A stretch of DNA of 50,581 nucleotides from Psilocybe azurescens (lineage: Eukaryota; Basidiomycota; Agaricomycetes; Agaricales; Agrocybaceae), in contig JAJIRX010000100.1 in the NCBI GenBank assembly GCA_023853785.1, positions 1 to 50,581 on the forward strand, read 5' to 3'. The translations under genes were made by a program, and so were the position numbers. How positions within the stretch are numbered: position 1 is the first letter of the stretch; each line of letters begins with the position of its first letter. The notes beneath the pieces are model-generated. The model had not been told where the DNA came from, made no database searches, and was given only the letters and a program-made list of their open reading frames with translations. This document shows positions 11,690 to 22,792 of the stretch, piece by piece.

Positions 11690-11917
11690 TGTAGTAGTGG
11701 GTTCTGGCCATCTGGGCCGAGCTGCCCGAGGGCGGATTAGATTAGATTAGATACTGTAGAGCGCATCAGCGGCTGTGCACGGTTTGTGTGCTAGCGCGCT
11801 TTCGTAGTGAGAGGACAAGACACTTTGCCCGCAACGCTATACTGCGTGGCCGCTCGACAAGCATTCCGAGCCTTGCCAGACACGAGCTGCTAGGGTAGGC
11901 CGGATTGGCCTACTCCA
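11690..11917 (+). repeat. 5' LTR of element 1
   Basis: 228 bp, starting TGTAGTAGTGGG and ending CCTACTCCA (TG...CA). It contains a short GATTA repeat (GATTAGATTAGATTAGATAC) near its start. The same LTR family supplies the solo copies at 8513-8737 and 35342-35565. Confidence 0.93.
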
Positions 11918-11919
11918 TT

Positions 11920-11937
11920 TGGTGACAACAGAGCGAT
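11920..11937 (+). other. Putative primer binding site of element 1
   Basis: TGGTGACAACAGAGCG begins two bases after the LTR. TGG is what pairs with the CCA end of a tRNA. The tRNA could not be identified with certainty; a serine-type acceptor stem is one possibility. Confidence 0.45.
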
Positions 11938-12242
11938 TCCTACCAAGCCTTACCTGTTTTCCCTGTTTCGAGCATTTCCTCAGCTTTAACCTGCCAGCAG
12001 ACACCCGAAAACCGCGATATTTCGTGGCAGCTGCCTCCTACTCAGACACTGACAACTGCAAGACTCAAATCATCAGACCTACAGCCAGCCTCGGCTAACC
12101 AGCTTACACTGAAATAGCCAAATCTCAACACCTGTTGTCAAACTCGGTCACCGAACCGGCCTCCGATTGTGACATCTGACCTATCCACACACTGCCATCC
12201 ATCGATTACAACACAGACAAACTGATAAACAAACCAGACGCC

Positions 12243-13720
12243 ATGGACTCCTTCCTGACGAAAACCAGAACTACACTGATCAGCAAATTCCGATATATCA
12301 CCAAAACACTCACCACAACAATCATCACCATTCAACTCACAAATACCCCGTGGACCAGGCTTGCCCTCGCCAGTCCATTGGTGACATAGAGCGTGACGTA
12401 GAAGACTGCTATGTCCCTCCCACTGTCCTAAACACCCCCAGCACCAGATCTCTCACTGAAACAGACACAGAATCCACCTTGTCAATCTCAGACTCCTCAC
12501 CACCATCACCACATTTTACCCTGACAACCCCTGCAACGTGGCCCACAACACCAATTAACGAAACCCCACCAGAAACACCAGCCTCTATCCTGCCAATAAC
12601 ACCCATTGACGACGACTTCGACATGACAGACCTCAACTCTATCACATTCACAGGCAAGCCAGAAGATGGAGACCCACAAGACTTCATGAACCGTCTAGAA
12701 CGCTCTGATAATCATGAAAACAGGCCTCACCGTACAAGAAAAAGTGAAACTCCTTGAACTCTCACTCAAAGCCAAATCCCCAGCGGCAGCATGGTGGGCA
12801 ACACTCACTTCAGCCGACAAAGCAACATTTGCCAATGCTAAGACTGCTTTCGAAATCCGCTGGCCTGTTAAACCCATCACGGAGAAGACAACAGCAGAAA
12901 AACAAGCACTTTTGGATGCCACCATTTTGAAGCCTAGCGATCTAGGAAAGAGGATTGCAGCTAGCATAGGTGCAGAAGAAGAGTTGACACACGTTGTATG
13001 GGCAGACAAAGTGGAGAGGTTGGCAGGCGACATCCCGACACCAACAACCTTCTTGTTTCCGCAGCACGGAAGAACCTGCCGAAAGCCATCTCAAGGATCG
13101 TCGGCTGGAAGGCTACAACATGGAAGGAGCTTTGTGATGCAGTACGAGCAATATCTCTCGAGGAATTACTGGAGAAGATAGAGGATGAACGAGATCTAGC
13201 CCGTCACACCATACGCCCTACCGTACCAAACACCCCATCAAAAGCACTCAGCACTGCATTTCAAAACATCAATCTCACACCCCAAACACGAGGAGCAACC
13301 ACAGCAACCACGTACCACATGCCACAACCCCAGATAGCACCTCGTTCATCAACCGGAAACTTTATTGAGCGACCCCTTCATGAAAGGCTGGGTGACGTCC
13401 TCAACAAAGCCCTTCCACTTCAACCTAACAACACAGAGGGCGTTGAACAATATAAACAACAAATAGCAGCCTGGCAACAAGCCTATGGACAAAATGGGAA
13501 GGGCCCAAGCGAAACACGGCCATATCCACTCACCCCAGGTACATTCCCAGTCGCATCCAACGAATGTTGGAAGTGTGGACACCGTGCCCATTACCCAACA
13601 CCTTGCTCAGCACCTCTTGTTCCCCCTTTGAACAGAAGTGGCGGTCAATCGCTGGAACAATCAGAAAAAAGCGGAGGCAGCCGGAGCCCCATCCATCAAC
13701 GTTCATGCTGTCAGCATTGA
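12243..13720 (+). pseudogene. gag of element 1 (capsid and zinc knuckle), frameshifted
   Basis: Structural polyprotein region. The capsid-like part carries GKPEDGDPQDFMNRLE, then WWATLTSADKATFANAK, ITEKTTAEKQA, VWADKVERLAGD and TTWKELCDAVRAISLEE, a pattern familiar from Agaricomycete Ty3-like gags. A CCHC zinc knuckle (CWKCGHRAHYPTPC) lies at 13565-13606. These blocks fall in two frames: 12350-12757, then 12714-13181, then back for 12998-13720, so at least two one-base shifts are needed. The first ATG at 12243 is in yet another frame and may not be the true start. Confidence 0.8.
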
Positions 13721-14513
13721 GTCAGACGAGGTGCAAACATATGACGCAAATGAGCTTGCTCACCTGCAGCTTTTGGCAAACCAGGGAAGGAGGTGGGCCA
13801 TCGTTGTAAAGCAAGGTGCTTCAGCGATGGCCCATGACTGGAGGAAGAGACAGGAGGTCCCTAAGCACAATGAGCCGCTGCTTGGGGACAAATTTAGGCC
13901 TGCCAATGGACTGTATACCCCAACGCGTGGGGAGGGAGCTTTACCAATAGACGTAGTGGTTATCCCAGATACAAGCATGTATTCTGTCAGAGAAAATGTT
14001 ACCATTTTGGACGTGTACAGCGTGGGCAGCCTAAGAAAAAGAGAAGTAGAGAGACAAAGCGTACCATTTGTTCATGGAGTAGAACTGTCAGGGACAAAAG
14101 GAGAAATAGCGAGGTTCAGAAGTTCATTTGACGACGGTGCCATGGTTAATGGGCTTGATGAAGAAATATACACTAGACTGAAAGGACGTCTATCAGCACT
14201 GGCTCCATCAAAACACTTGCTCCGTCTGGCAGATGGGCGAACCATACAGCCAAGTGGCACATGGGAAGGATGGGTGACAGTCAAAGGTGTGAGGCGACAG
14301 GGAACTTTTGAAGTGTTCAAAAGCGGTGGAGCATGGGCCCTACTCTTTGGAAAACCATTACTGGAAGCATTTAGTGCAATTCACCAGTACTCACCAGATA
14401 TTTCAAAGAACATCATACGCATACCAAAAAGGCAAGGAGTGGGTGATCTTAGAAAACCAGTTTTCGAGCACAAGGGGTGCAGCGGGACATCTTCTGGCCA
14501 ATCTCACAATTGA
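13638..14513 (+). pseudogene. Aspartic protease region of element 1
   Basis: The retroviral-type protease is recognised by FRSSFDDGAMVN (active-site triad written Asp-Asp-Gly, at about 14130, where most families have Asp-Ser/Thr-Gly), followed by a glycine-rich flap area and ALLFGKPLLEAF near the C-terminus. Its frame overlaps the end of gag by about 80 nt, which would suit a programmed frameshift between gag and pol, but the same element also has shifts elsewhere. A linker frame without recognisable domain follows at 14559-14783. Confidence 0.7.
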
Positions 14514-14783
14514 CATTAAACAGCTGCATAGACGCTTGGGGGTGACACACCATCCCCCTTGAGGGAAGTCTTGCCTGTCACAAGTTCATCAGACGTTCAG
14601 TTCACTGATAATTCATTAAAAGCAATTACCGAAAAGACAGACATTAAACCGCAAAAGTTCACCACATATGAGCCAAGTCTGAATGTTACAGCAGACATCA
14701 TAGAAGAACGTGAGAATCACAAACCAGATATACAAACACACAAACCCCATGAAGGATTTGCAATTTCCCTGAAGAGATTATAA

Positions 14784-16640
14784 CAGAGGATCCAAACAAT
14801 CCAGCGGAATCATCACCTGAGGAGTGGAGTTCAGTATGGCTTCTCGACCGAAGTGGCAGGCACAAATTCCACACACCCTGGCATCGGAACAACCTGTCAT
14901 CTCAAAAATCATTTGAGCCTAGCATATTAACAAGAAAAACAGATCCATTCAACCCGGTACGCATTGCAGCAATTCAGGCAGAAGTAACCTTCGGCAAGGA
15001 TCTCACCTCCGAACAACTTAGCCAGGTCCAAGCAACAATATCTGAATATGCGGACACATTTGCTCTATCAATGAGCGAAGTATCATCTGTTAACGGCGCA
15101 TCACATAGAATGGACTTCCCGAGAGACACTGTTTTTCGTACAAAAATCAATCAGCGACCACAAAGCCCATCCCAAAAGAATACTTCAATGAAGTGATCGA
15201 CAAAATGCTAGCAGCAGACATAATCACCCCAATCGCACATCAGGATGTGAAGTGCTGTGGAGCAACAACATTAGCCAAAAAAAGCACACGAAGGAAACGG
15301 CCTCACTCTAGACATGCTGAAGCATCGTGTAAATGATGAATGTATAGCAGCTGGCTTTCCGTCAGCCTTTGAAGGATTACCACCTAAAGAAGATGAGATA
15401 ATCAATCCCAGCCCACCACAGACACAGAATAAGTGGTGTGTCTGTCAGGATTTCGCAGAACTGAACAAAGTCACAAAAGTACCACCAATGCCTCAGGGAG
15501 ATATTCGTCAGAAACAACAGAACTTGAGCGGGCATCGGTGGATTACAGTCTTCAACTTCGCAAATGGGTTCTATGCATGTGAAATAATGGAAGAAGACAG
15601 GCCATATGTCTGCTTCTATGTGGAAGGCCGCGGATATTTCAGCTACAAGCGAATGCCATTCAGGCTAACAGGTGCCCCTTCAACATTTGCCGAAATGACC
15701 GCAAATGCCCTAGGTGACTTGATAGGCACATTGTTCGAGCTGTTTGTGGACGACGGAGGATTAGCTGGAGATACTTTTGAAGTGATGCTAAACGATACTC
15801 GCCAACTTCTACAACGTGTGCGGGAGAAAGGTCTTTCTCTCTCTGCCGCAAAATCCAAATTCTTCATGACAGAAGCAACATTTGCGGGCGGACGTGTCGG
15901 GCCAGATGGTATAAAGCCTGATTTAACAAAATTAACAGCAATTGCAGACTGGAAAACCCCAACCGACTTACAGAACCTAGGTTCCTTCCTTGGCTTGACT
16001 GGTTACTTTCGGCCTTTGGTGAAAGGATATGCATCTATAGCTCAACCACTCACAGACCTAGCCCGTAACCTGGAACCGCCCCAAACTCAAAGGGAAGGCC
16101 GCATATACCCGAGCCATGAAAGGACATTCACTGGCAGGACTTTGGAAGCGGGAGCACGACCAGGCATTCCTCCGACTGAAGGTAGCACTCACAAGTGAAC
16201 CTATTCTTAAAGGACCCAAATACGATGGAACTCCTTTCATTATCACAACAGATGGTTGCAAATTTGGGTTTGCAGGAATGTGTACACAAAGGTTTACAAC
16301 AGTAATGCCCAATGGAACAGAGAAAACAACAGTCTACCCCATCGGATTCTCATCAAAAAGGACATCTGCAACAGAAGAGAAGTATAAGCCCTTTATCCTA
16401 GAATTTGCGGCACTGAAACACACCTTAGACAAGTTTGACGACATGATTTGGGGTTACCCTATTGAAATTGAAACAGACTGTCAGGCCCTACGCGACCACC
16501 TCCTGAGCACAACAATGAATTCAACTCACGCACGATGGAGAGATGCAGTCCTAGCCCATAACATCATTGATGTTCGTCACCGACCAGGACGCCTCAACAT
16601 TGTTGCTGATGGACTCAGCCGCCAGTTTGTTAACATGCCA
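14784..16640 (+). pseudogene. Reverse transcriptase and RNase H of element 1
   Basis: The reverse transcriptase thumb-palm blocks are visible: WCVCQDFAELNKVT, WITVFNFANGFYACEI, FRLTGAPSTFAEM and the catalytic FVDD at 15743-15754 (F in place of the commoner Y). FLGLTGYFRPLVKGYA leads to the connection region. RNase H follows in a different frame from 16116, with the acidic residues in TTDGCKFG, LEFAALKHTLD, ETDCQALRDH and VADGLSR. One frame change lies in the 16116-16198 overlap. The upstream part (14784-15313) reads in fragments only. Confidence 0.85.
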
Positions 16641-18171
16641 CTTGAAAAGGGAGACGGTCATGAATGGACAGTAAGCGAAGACTGGGAGGCACGTACCAGG
16701 CTGGCAAATGACATGTTCCATGTTCAAACATGCCACGATGAATCAACATACTGCACATTACAAACAAGGTTTGCCAACGAGAAGGTCTTCTTGGAGGTCA
16801 TCGAGTCACTGATGGAGCTAGACCATGGGAAAAGCTTGAAAGTGCGGAAGAGAGCAAAGCATAAGGCCAAGGGATACATGATCGATGACGGGCGGTTGTG
16901 GAAAGTGGGAGACGGATCTGTGAGGGCAAGGCCAAGGTTAGAATGCATGACACAGGAAGAAACAGTTGCACTCGCATGGGATGAACACTGCAACAAAGGA
17001 CATTTCCATCGGGATGGTATCAAGACACAGCTACTCGACAGGATTGTCAGCCCGAAAATGGACCAATCTATCATGAAGGCGATCATGGACTGCGGAAAGT
17101 GCAAAGGATTTGGATCTACACACCTTCATTCTCTCCTCGAGCCCATCACCAGAAGACACCCATTCGAACTTATGGTAGCAGACACGTTGTCAATGCCAAA
17201 AGGAAAGGGCGGAATAACAAAGCTCAGACTGTGGATGGACGTGTATGCACAGCGAGTGTGGGCTACAAAGCTGAAGTCAGCAGCAACTGGAAAAACATCA
17301 CGGAAGACATACAGTGATATATGTGACATGTTCACTGCATCCGAAACATTGATGGTAGACGGAGGACCAGAGTTCGATAACAAAGAGCTGAAGGAGGAAT
17401 GTGATAAGCGTGGAACAAAGCTCCAGATATGCCCAGCATACTCACCATGGATCAACGGCCTCCTCGAAGGCACTAATGCAATACTCCCTCGATCGTTTAA
17501 AACGAATGTGCGCACCAAACCTAGGAGAGGACGAGTACAACAAAATGGACCTTCCAGCAAACTGGCCCGACCATCTAGAGGCTGCAATCCGTTATATCAA
17601 CGACCGAATCCTCCCAAATCTAAAATACTCACCAAACGAGCTCCTACTCAGCTTGGTTATCAACACAAAGCAAACCCCAGCTGCAGAAATATTGGCAGAA
17701 CCAACAACAGAGGAGGTGGACATCCACATGGCATTCACAGAGCAACAGCGTTTCGATGGGTACTCCCAAATCGTAGAGCATGCAGGGCGTAGGAAAGCGG
17801 CATTTGACAAACGTGTCAAAGCCCATCCACCTGGGGAGGTGGTATTCAAAGTGGGTGACCTGGTGCAGGTATATCGGAGTGATTTGGACTATACATTCAA
17901 AACAGAGAGAAAACTCCTACCCAAATTTTCCGTACCACGACGGGTTGTCGACCGCTATCAGAATTCCTACAAAATTGAAACACTGGAAGGCCATCCAATT
18001 GCAGGAAAATTCAGCTCCAGGAGACTACGACGATTTGTGCCGAGGGAGGGGACAGAGCTGAAGAAGATGCAAGCAAATATCGATACAGAATGGCAAAGAC
18101 GAGAGGAACTGTGCGAAGAAGGAGAAGGGAAAAGCGACAAAAAGGCCAGGGTTTTGAAGAATCGGAATTAG
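16641..18171 (+). pseudogene. Integrase of element 1
   Basis: The zinc-binding HHCC region (DEHCNKGHFH then DCGKCKG), the catalytic core Asp in VADTLSM, the second Asp in VDGGPEFDN and the Glu in NGLLEGTNAIL are all present. The frame then breaks within a CCC run near 17484, and the C-terminal part continues in another frame (LKRMCAPNLGEDEY, then VFKVGDLVQVYRS and a basic end) to 18171. No chromodomain is evident. Confidence 0.85.
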
Positions 18172-18374
18172 AGGTGAACCGAGGTTCGGAGATCCCACGA
18201 ATCGACAGCCATGGGAGTCGGACAGTTGATCTAGCCTCGGAGTTTCCACGGGTTGACAGCCATGGGAATTGAAGAAGCAAAAGGGAAGATGGAAAAGGAG
18301 GAATTGGGACACACGTTTCAGGGATAGATATTGGTGGACGCAACGAGGGCGTTGCTTAGTTTTGAGGGGGCACA

Positions 18375-18603
18375 TGTAGTAGTGGGTTCTGGCCATCTGG
18401 GCCGAGCTGCCCGAGGGCGGATTAGATTAGATTAGATACTGTAGAGCGCATCAGCGGCTGTGCACGGTTTGTGTGCTAGCGCGCTTTCGTAGTGAGAGGA
18501 CAAGACACTTTGCCCGCAACGCTATACTGCGTGGCCGCTCGACGAGCATTCCGAGCCTTGCCAGACACGAAGCTGCTAGGGTAGGCCGGATTGGCCTACT
18601 CCA
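18375..18603 (+). repeat. 3' LTR of element 1
   Basis: 229 bp, identical to the 5' LTR except GACGAGC for GACAAGC and one extra A in ACGAAGCTG. It is followed by TCGT, the second half of the target duplication. Confidence 0.93.
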
Positions 18604-19110
18604 TCGTGTTTGAAGCAATCCTGTCTGTATCATCGTACAAGTAACGTATCTAGCTTCGTCCATTCAATACAAGTTTGACGAATTAAGAGTGGTGAAACCA
18701 GCCTATGTCATTCTGTCACAGTGGAATTGAATCGTCCTCTGTTCTTCCATAGAAAGATAATGTAGATTGGAGGAATCGTAGTTCTGGACTCGCGCGACAG
18801 CTAGGTCATTTCTATCCACTTTTCCTTGTTCGATGTTCTCATCCACCAGCTATCGCTGGTCATCTGGATATGGCAAAGGTGTGTGTATCGCCTACCCCAG
18901 GTGTTCAAATAGTCCTTCATATCATTCTCCTCAAGCTCGAGCCCAATATCACAAGTGTCATACCCTGGATGACCGGTGCGTGAATGACCCACCGAATGTT
19001 GGGAAATTTTATTTGTCAAGTTTTTACCGAATGGAAACATCGTGCAAAGGTTTGAAGTGTGCAAGTTCTGGAGATGAAACAAAATGTCTGGGCCCAGTTG
19101 GACGCTTAGT
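18604..19110 (+). repeat. Continuation of the duplicated unit downstream of element 1
   Basis: The first about 60 bp continue the 3' flank of paralogue B; the rest matches the 5' flank of paralogue A (about 1815-2160), with shared words such as GAGTGGTGAAAC, TTCCATAGAA-GATAATGTA and AGGTGTTCAAATA. No third gene copy follows; homology fades by about 19110. Confidence 0.6.
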
Positions 19111-19623
19111 CTGTGAGTGAGCTTGATGGCATCTCCGCTGTATCGACTAGTCAGAGAGTGAACGTCAGGGAAGCAGTAGCGCGCTGTGAAGAGAATTTCA
19201 GTGTCTCATTTGGAGATCTCAATCCCTAACACTGGTGGAGAGAATGGCAAGCACGACCTGTCGTTCCGATACCGAATGGCCGCGGAGTAGATAACAGGAA
19301 ACTCGTCCTGTATAACAATGGCGAATGCTATTGTAAGCCTGGCACCCCAGTCTTACCATAGCCCCTTTTCCATATTATCTTATCTTCCACATCTACGTAC
19401 ACATGACTGCGATCCCCAACATTTTCCTTTGACACCGACTTCTCTTTCCTTACGCACCGTACATATCTGTAACCCAGTCAGTCGTTCAAGCGATATATCG
19501 TGGTCTTGTCATTTTCTGTGTGACTCTCAGTGAGCCCTGCGACGCCGGGCTTTCAGCTATGTGGTCTTCTTCCCCTGCTTGACATTTGATATCCATGCTT
19601 TGAAGTGTATCCGGAAGCCTTGT
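19111..19623. other. Unassigned DNA
   Basis: Only short open frames without recognisable motifs or intron signals; nothing supported. Confidence 0.4.
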
Positions 19624-19745
19624 ACAACGCCATTCATCGGTTTGGTAATTATTAGTTGTGTGAGATCTGTGAAGCAGTGAAAGCAAAGGAAGATATAGTG
19701 ACGGCCGGTGTAGCTCCACATTCTGTGTATTGCGACCTTCTCCAA
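19624..19745 (+). repeat. Dispersed repeat, copy 1 (partner at 37445-37567)
   Basis: About 120 bp shared with a site 17.8 kb away in the same orientation, including 52 identical bases ending CACATTCTGTGTAT. Both copies keep one open frame over the shared part (AKAKEDIVTAGVAPHSVY in the second copy). Fifty bases further on, element 2 begins. Confidence 0.75.
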
Positions 19746-19794
19746 CAAGTCAGCAAAACAGTAATCAGAAAACGAAGTATGAGGATAGGGACGG

Positions 19795-19971
19795 TGTTAC
19801 GATCGTACCATAGCCACCCTAAACTACCGTATATAGACCGATCGTATAGGGGTCACACCCCTATATAATCGCTGGATTCCACACACTTGTACGGTAGTCT
19901 CTACCTTGTCTCTTACTCTGATCATCCCTTTCTCTGTCGTCTCCGTCCTCTCTGAGTCCCTCGCCCTGACA
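19795..19971 (+). repeat. 5' LTR of element 2
   Basis: 177 bp, TGTTACGATCG to CCCTGACA (TG...CA). A TATA-like TATATAA at 19862-19868 probably sets the element's transcription start. A palindromic word GGGGTCACACCCC lies next to it. Confidence 0.92.
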
Positions 19972-20436
19972 TCAGGTAGAGACTTTTCAAAACCAAACCT
20001 TCACCGACCGTCCCTTATCTCTTCGTCTTCTCCCTTGCACCTGACCCACTGTTCTGATACTCGAGGATTGTCTCACCTTTTTCCGCTGCATATATTCTCC
20101 TTTCTCGCTATCTTCTGATTCCGCCCTGATCAAACTTCCTGCCCTTCACCCCTGCACTGTTGCCCACCACGGCGAGAATTTTTGGGAAATACCACGCCCT
20201 CTTTGTCCACCGCCGTCATGCGTGTATCGCTATCGTCGTTACAGAGCTAATCTATACTACGCTACCGTTCAGCCCGCTGCCGCTGCGCTGGTCCCTGGGC
20301 TGGTCCATTTATCCTCGTCGAGTGTCTCGGTTTTCTTCTGGAGGTTCCCTTTCGCGATCACGCTGTGACTGTCTTCTCCTCAAAATTTTCTGTCTTCGCC
20401 CCTTGATTCTCTCTTTCTCCTCTGTTGTTACGCGCT

Positions 20437-21656
20437 ATGTCTCCAACTCCGGCTTCTCGTTCTCTTTCCCGGGCCGCAAACCGCCTCATGCGACACCTGA
20501 TCCTGCACAACTGCCTGATAACAACCTCGCTGTACCTGGTCCTTGGTCTGATCCTCCTCTCCCTTTTCCTGGGGTGTCCAACCCTTCTGCGGTGTTGACG
20601 GCCGACCTGCTTGACCGCATTCTGGCTGCTAACCGCGAGAGCATGATCGAGGCAAACCGGCGAGAGCATGTTGCTCTTCCTCAGGGACTTCTCTGGCACC
20701 CAACCAACGGCTCCCAAGCCCTCTCTGCGGCTGCTAAGCGCCTCTCGCCGTTTGCACATGAACCTGCCGCCTGAATTTGATGGCGTGTCGGCTAACATCT
20801 CTGACTTCCTCGCAATGATCCACGGTCATATGCTCGCAAACCCCGCTGATTTCGCGCTCATCAAAACCCAAGTTCTATTTTTGCTTTCCTACTGCTCAAA
20901 GGGGTTTGCTAAGATTTGGCGTAACCGTATGATGACTGATATCCGCAACGGCGACTACGAGATCACCACGTGGGACGCCTTTGAAACTCTGTTCAAAGAC
21001 ACCTTCCTCAACCACTACTCCGAGGACGAGGCTGCTCGCGAGATCGCGCTCATCCGCCAGGGCAAACTGTCCGCCCAGGAATTCCTCGTCATCTTCGACG
21101 AGCTCGTCATTCGGTCTAACTTCAACGACAAAGCTGTTATTTACGCTCTGAAGAACGCTCTCAACCCCCCCTCTGCTACGCGAGATCAACCGTACCACGT
21201 CTGTCCTGACGACCTACGAGGAATGGCGGCGAGCGGCACTGGAGCAGGACCATAAACTGCGAGAGGTCGACGCGACCCTGTCTCACACTCAAGGCCGGTG
21301 GAGACTTCCCTATTCCTCTCGCCCCTCCCAAACCTCTTCTTCCGCGATGCCTGCTCTTTCAAGCTCCAACTCCCACGCACCCACGCCGCATGCCTCACTG
21401 CCCACGTCCATTTCCTTACCTGCCGATCGCCTTTCTAGACCGCTAGCCCTGATCTGGCCTCAATGGCCTGCCACAACTGCGGCGTCAAGGGTCACCTCGC
21501 CCGCTCTTGCCCCAAACCTTATGACGCTCAGTTCCGACGCGATGCACGTTCCAGACTTGCCCAAGCACGCACTATGATGGAGGAATTTGCCGCCCTGGCC
21601 GAAGAAGACCGCGAGGAGATTTTCCGGGTTGAAGAGGATTCAAGAACTGTTGGTTG
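20437..21656 (+). pseudogene. gag of element 2, frameshifted
   Basis: The likely start is ATG 20437 (MSPTPASRSLSRAANRL). The frame then moves to one carrying DLLDRILAANRESMIEANRR, and from about 20750 to a capsid-like block with NLPPEFDGVSANISDFLAM, FETLFKDTFLNHYSEDEAA and KLSAQEFLVIFDELV. A CCHC zinc knuckle (CHNCGVKGHLARSC) is at 21469-21510, followed by an acidic tail. At least two one-base shifts interrupt the frame. Confidence 0.8.
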
Positions 21657-22165
21657 ACGAGGGTTTTGTAGATGCCGCCGAGTGACTGACGTGGTTCCTC
21701 GACGGGTTCACGAGCTTATGCGTGTATTCAATGAGTCAATACATTGCTTTCCTGCCTTGCAAACCACGTCTCCTCTCTTATCCCCTCGCGCCGTCTGTTT
21801 CTTCTGCTCGTATCGTGCTTCCCTTGGCGTCGCTGATGTTGTTCCCTCTTGTGGCATCGTGCTTCGTGTGAAGACGTTGATGATGTCGACGACTCTGGGC
21901 GTGTTGGTGAATGCACCAGCGAATGGTGAGTTGCTTTATCACATTCACGACGGGCCCCCTCCCGCGCAACCTTCCCCTCCTCTTCCCAAATATGCACGCT
22001 CTGGTGCCGACTTACCCCCCACTCCCTCGACGGTCGTTTTCCTTGCTGGAACGTTGTCGTGCCGCTTACCCTGATGAACGGGCCATCCTGCGAGTTCTCG
22101 ACAAATGGTGGCTCGGGATCGCCGTCTTGAAGTCGACGATCGTTTGATTCGCTCCCTGTGTTTTC

Positions 22166-22620
22166 TTGGACGTGCCGCTGGCCTTGCAGGTCCTACGTCA
22201 ACTGCACGAACCGAAGAACATCATTTCACGTGTCGGCAGCAACTCTATGGACGTTGCCCTCTCTGTCAAGCCTGTTCCCTCTGCTGCCCCAACCTCTATT
22301 GTTGCCCTTCTCGACTCCGGGGCCTCTGGCTGCTACATTCATGAAGATCTCGTCGCAAACCTCGATCTGCCCTTGATACCCTTGCCGGCACCCTGTCGCC
22401 GTCTACAACGTCGACGGAACTCGCAATGCCAATGGTTGCATCAAGAACGCCGTTCTGCTTGAGGTGTCCATTGGTGATCATGTCGAGAACTTGCGCTTCT
22501 CCGTGACGAACACAGGGTCCTCTTCCTTGATCCTAGGGCTGTCCTGGCTCCGCTTCCACAACCCTATCATTGACTTTAAGTCTGGCAAACTATGCTTCAC
22601 AAGGTGCCCCCTCTTGTGCG
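22166..22620 (+). pseudogene. Aspartic protease region of element 2
   Basis: The active-site motif LLDSGASGCYIH is seen near 22310, and LILGLSWLRFHNP, the second protease motif, follows after a frame change near 22460. Between gag and this block (about 21660-22165) no conserved motif was recognised. Confidence 0.75.
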
Positions 22621-22792
22621 GTGCTGACGTTGTGCGTCAACTACACCCCGACGAGCCTGTCATAAACGCTTGTTGTGATCATGTTGACAATGCGCTCCAC
22701 GCCGATGGTGGGGCCAAGGGCTTGCGCCCCTCCCAAGAAGAGTGGTCTGATGTTATCGCCGACGCTTTGGAAGACGGGCGACCGCATGCTGT

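Larger units (their letters stand above)
11690..18603 (+). mobile_element. Full-length Ty3/Gypsy LTR retrotransposon (element 1), internally frameshifted
   Basis: A 6.9-kb element bounded by direct LTRs (11690-11917 and 18375-18603) that differ by one transition and one single-base indel, so it is a young insertion. The 4-bp target duplication TCGT lies at 11686-11689 and 18604-18607. Order of parts: LTR, primer-site-like TGGTGACAACAG at 11920, gag, protease, reverse transcriptase, RNase H, integrase, purine tract GAGGGGG (18364-18370), LTR. Reverse transcriptase and RNase H before integrase identify Ty3/Gypsy. The coding part needs several frame changes to read through, so as written it cannot make a complete polyprotein; sequence error is a live alternative. 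Confidence 0.95.
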
